NCBI RefSeq assembly: GCF_018130145.1
Contig: NZ_JAFCMB010000024.1
Span: 21,350-85,349 of the forward strand
DNA: 64,000 nucleotides
Source: Bradyrhizobium sp. AUGA SZCCT0176
GTDB taxonomy: Bacteria > Pseudomonadota > Alphaproteobacteria > Rhizobiales > Xanthobacteraceae
Direction of reading: 5' to 3'
In this document: positions 62,273 through 64,000 of the stretch, piece by piece
Position numbering within the stretch: the stretch's first letter is position 1
Layout of the letters: each line of letters begins with the position of its first letter
Made by a program: the position numbers and the translations under genes
The notes under the pieces: model-generated
Told to the model about the DNA's origin: nothing
The model's database searches: none
What the model saw: only the letters and a program-made list of their open reading frames with translations

Positions 62273-62596
62273 TCAGGACATCATCTCTTCGGACTTCGAC
62301 GCCGCGCCGGATCGCTTCTTGGCGTGCTTGCCCCTCAGGAAATGAATATCCATGTCGGTGCCGTTGACGCGCACCAGTTCGCAGCGGCGATAGGCGAGCC
62401 CGGTCGACGACAGCAGCAGAAAGAACTCCTTGAGGTTGAGGCCTTGAATGGAGCCCTCCACGGTCAACGTGGCCTCGGTATCGGAGATCGAGTTGAGTTG
62501 GCAATCCCGGCGCCAGGTTCCGTCAATCGCCATGATGCAGACGTCGTAGCCCCGGCTGAACGTGACGCGCTCGGCTGCCTTGTTCTCTTCCGTCAT
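62273..62596 (-). CDS. PilZ-like domain protein
   Basis: A 107-residue protein that fits a PilZ beta barrel (RVTFSRGYDVCIMAIDGTWR, then RDCQLNSISDTEATLTVEGS). The c-di-GMP-binding signatures are degenerate: the first Arg motif is partial and the DxSxxG position reads SISDTE. It may be a non-binding PilZ used as an interaction module. It starts 3 bp after the cheR stop, so it is the last gene of the chemotaxis operon. Confidence 0.75.
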   Translation of the reverse strand: MTEENKAAERVTFSRGYDVCIMAIDGTWRRDCQLNSISDTEATLTVEGSIQGLNLKEFFLLLSSTGLAYRRCELVRVNGTDMDIHFLRGKHAKKRSGAASKSEEMMS

Positions 62597-62599
62597 TCC

Positions 62600-63457
62600 T
62601 CAACGCCCCGCCATTGCCGCGATTTTCGGCGCTGCCGTTGCCGCACGCGCTGCGTTCGGCCGATAGAGCCCACGCTTGTCCGGAAATGGCTTGAAGACAT
62701 CGGTCAAGCCGACCACCGTCTCCGCCGCGCCCAGCACCAGGAAGCCGTCCGCTTCCATCGACTTGGCAAGACGGCCGAAGATGTTGATCTTGGTGTCCTG
62801 GTCGAAATAGATCAGAACGTTGCGGCAGAAGATGACGTCGAACATCCCGAGCTGCGAAAAATCGTGCAGCAGATTGAGTTGCCGGTGCTGCACCATGGCG
62901 CGGATGTCGGCATTGATCTGCCAGAGCTCGCCGTTCTGCTTGAAATATTTGACCAGCATCTGGATCGGCAGGCCGCGCTGGACCTCGAACTGGCTGTAGA
63001 TGCCGGCCTTGGATTTCTCGAGCACTTCCTGGGAGAGATCGGTCGCGATGATTTCGATCCGCCATCCGGCAAGTGCTGCGCTCATCTCCTTCAGGGACAT
63101 GGCCAGCGAATACGGCTCCTGACCGGTCGAACCGGCGGCGCACCAGATCCGGATGCTCTTGCGGGCCGCGCGTGCCTTCAGCACCTCGGGCACGATCGAA
63201 TCGCGGAAATGATCGAACGGCACCTTGTCGCGGAAAAAGAAGGTCTCGTTGGTGGTCATGGCTTCGACCACCTGGGCGACAATCGTCGACGCGCCACCCT
63301 TCATTTTTTGCACGAGTTCGCTGATGCCGGCGAGGCCGCATTTGCGCGACAGCGGCAGCAGGCGGCTTTCGATCAGGTACTGCTTGTCTGCGGACAGGTC
63401 GAGACCGGAATGGTCCTTCAGGAGCTTACGCAGATACTCATAGTCTGGCGGGGTCAC
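62600..63457 (-). CDS. cheR: Chemotaxis protein methyltransferase CheR
   Basis: A 285-residue SAM-dependent enzyme that methylates glutamates on chemoreceptors. The N-terminal all-alpha domain (about 1-75) has DKQYLIESRLLPL. The catalytic domain (about 80-270) has TTNETFFFRD, IWCAAGSTGQEPYSLAM (SAM motif) and DVIFCRNVLIYFD. It is followed at once by the PilZ-like gene and preceded by cheY. No cheB is seen between cheY and cheR in this window. Confidence 0.95.
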   Translation of the reverse strand: MTPPDYEYLRKLLKDHSGLDLSADKQYLIESRLLPLSRKCGLAGISELVQKMKGGASTIVAQVVEAMTTNETFFFRDKVPFDHFRDSIVPEVLKARAARKSIRIWCAAGSTGQEPYSLAMSLKEMSAALAGWRIEIIATDLSQEVLEKSKAGIYSQFEVQRGLPIQMLVKYFKQNGELWQINADIRAMVQHRQLNLLHDFSQLGMFDVIFCRNVLIYFDQDTKINIFGRLAKSMEADGFLVLGAAETVVGLTDVFKPFPDKRGLYRPNAARAATAAPKIAAMAGR

Positions 63458-63488
63458 GGGTGGCCTCTCAAGGGCAAGCGGATAAGAT

Positions 63489-63878
63489 TTAAACCGGAGT
63501 CGGTTCTGAAAGCTCGACCAAGCCGACTTCCTGGAACTTCGCGGCGACGATATCCTTGTCGAACGGCTTCATGATGTATTCGTTGGCGCCGGCATGCAGC
63601 GCGCGCGAGATATGGTCCATGCCGTTTTCGGTGGTGCAGAACACTACCTTGGGCACATCGCCGCCGGGCAATCGGCGCAGATGCCCGAGGAATTCATAAC
63701 CGTCCATCACGGGCATGTTCCAGTCGAGCAGGACGGCATTCGGCATCGCGAGCTTGCAGACCTCGAGCGCCTTCTCACCGTCCTCAGCCTCGGTGATTTC
63801 AAAGCCCATCTCTTCCAGGATGCGGCGCGCAATTTTACGCACGACACCTGAATCGTCGACGACAAGACATGTTTTCAT
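63489..63878 (-). CDS. cheY: CheY-like response regulator
   Basis: A 129-residue single receiver domain. Asp52 (AVLLDWNMPVMDGYE) is the phospho-acceptor, Asp8-Asp9 bind Mg, Thr in VFCTTENG and Lys in YIMKPFDKD complete the site. It lies between cheW and cheR on the minus strand. Whether it binds the flagellar switch or acts as a phosphate sink cannot be told here. Confidence 0.93.
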   Translation of the reverse strand: MKTCLVVDDSGVVRKIARRILEEMGFEITEAEDGEKALEVCKLAMPNAVLLDWNMPVMDGYEFLGHLRRLPGGDVPKVVFCTTENGMDHISRALHAGANEYIMKPFDKDIVAAKFQEVGLVELSEPTPV

Positions 63879-63904
63879 TTTTCGACCTCCTTATTCCGAT
63901 CGTT

Positions 63905-64000
63905 CTATGCTGCGAGTGTGGTGGGCACGATTTCGAGGACGCGATCGACATCGAGGACGACCATGAGCTGGCCGTCGAGGCGGTGGACGCCGCCGGCGAG
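63905..64000 (-). CDS. cheW: CheW, C-terminal fragment (cut by window edge)
   Basis: The last 31 codons before a TAG at 63905-63907 read GGVHRLDGQLMVVLDVDRVL and end PTTLAA. This is the typical final strand pair of the CheW SH3-like coupling domain (gvarldgrlvvlLDvdrlL). The rest lies beyond the right edge. It begins the visible part of the cheW-cheY-cheR-PilZ order. Confidence 0.85.
   Translation of the reverse strand, partial: LAGGVHRLDGQLMVVLDVDRVLEIVPTTLAA

Overview
The window is high-GC DNA from an alphaproteobacterium, most likely a Bradyrhizobium or close relative. Support for this is its dense, leading-and-lagging gene packing, alphaproteobacterial gene families (DUF1272, DUF2783, FixJ-type regulators, AsmA), and many short interspersed palindromic repeats of the kind common in that genus. 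The genus assignment is inference. I identify 56 protein genes, two of them cut by the window edges, and no rRNA, tRNA, IS element or CRISPR array.

Region 1 (1-10 kb) is aromatic catabolism through homogentisate. hppD (cut at the left edge) stands next to a divergent Lrp/AsnC regulator. A minus-strand operon runs FAD monooxygenase, DUF2783 protein, beta-lactamase-fold protein, hmgA, fahA, and is divergent from a MarR regulator. The flavoprotein plus small partner plus homogentisate genes suggests a two-component hydroxylase feeding homogentisate. A RidA protein and a lactonase-type hydrolase follow.

Region 2 (10-26 kb) is envelope and signalling: a caspase-fold/TPR protein whose catalytic dyad is replaced, an OmpA-family protein, an RND adaptor and pump, a Crp/Fnr regulator, an AsmA-like protein, and a receptor-type adenylate cyclase. 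Then come two tandem-duplicated small secreted proteins, a 1-kb gene-free repeat-rich gap and an RTX protein.

Region 3 (26-36 kb) holds an orphan HigA antidote, a CadC-like regulator with TPRs, a methyltransferase and an alpha/beta hydrolase. It also has a second adaptor facing a second caspase-fold protein that has lost the same two catalytic residues. A 578-residue protein of unknown function, a nuclease-fold protein lacking its catalytic Glu and an LssY-C protein follow.

Region 4 (36-47.5 kb) has a class V aminotransferase and an iron/aminoethylphosphonate-type ABC importer with two tandem binding proteins and a fused permease. An AraC-GyrI regulator, a hydrolase and oligopeptidase B follow.

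Region 5 (47.6-56.6 kb) is a minus-strand operon for non-phosphorylative sugar-acid oxidation: NitT/TauT-type ABC importer, IlvD/Edd dehydratase, periplasmic SMP-30 lactonase, RraA-like protein and a ketoglutarate-semialdehyde-type dehydrogenase. A divergent GntR regulator lies beyond a perfect palindrome.

Region 6 (56.7-64 kb) is two-component and chemotaxis signalling: a response regulator, a large hybrid kinase, a FixJ-type regulator, a PilZ-like protein, CheR, CheY and the end of CheW.
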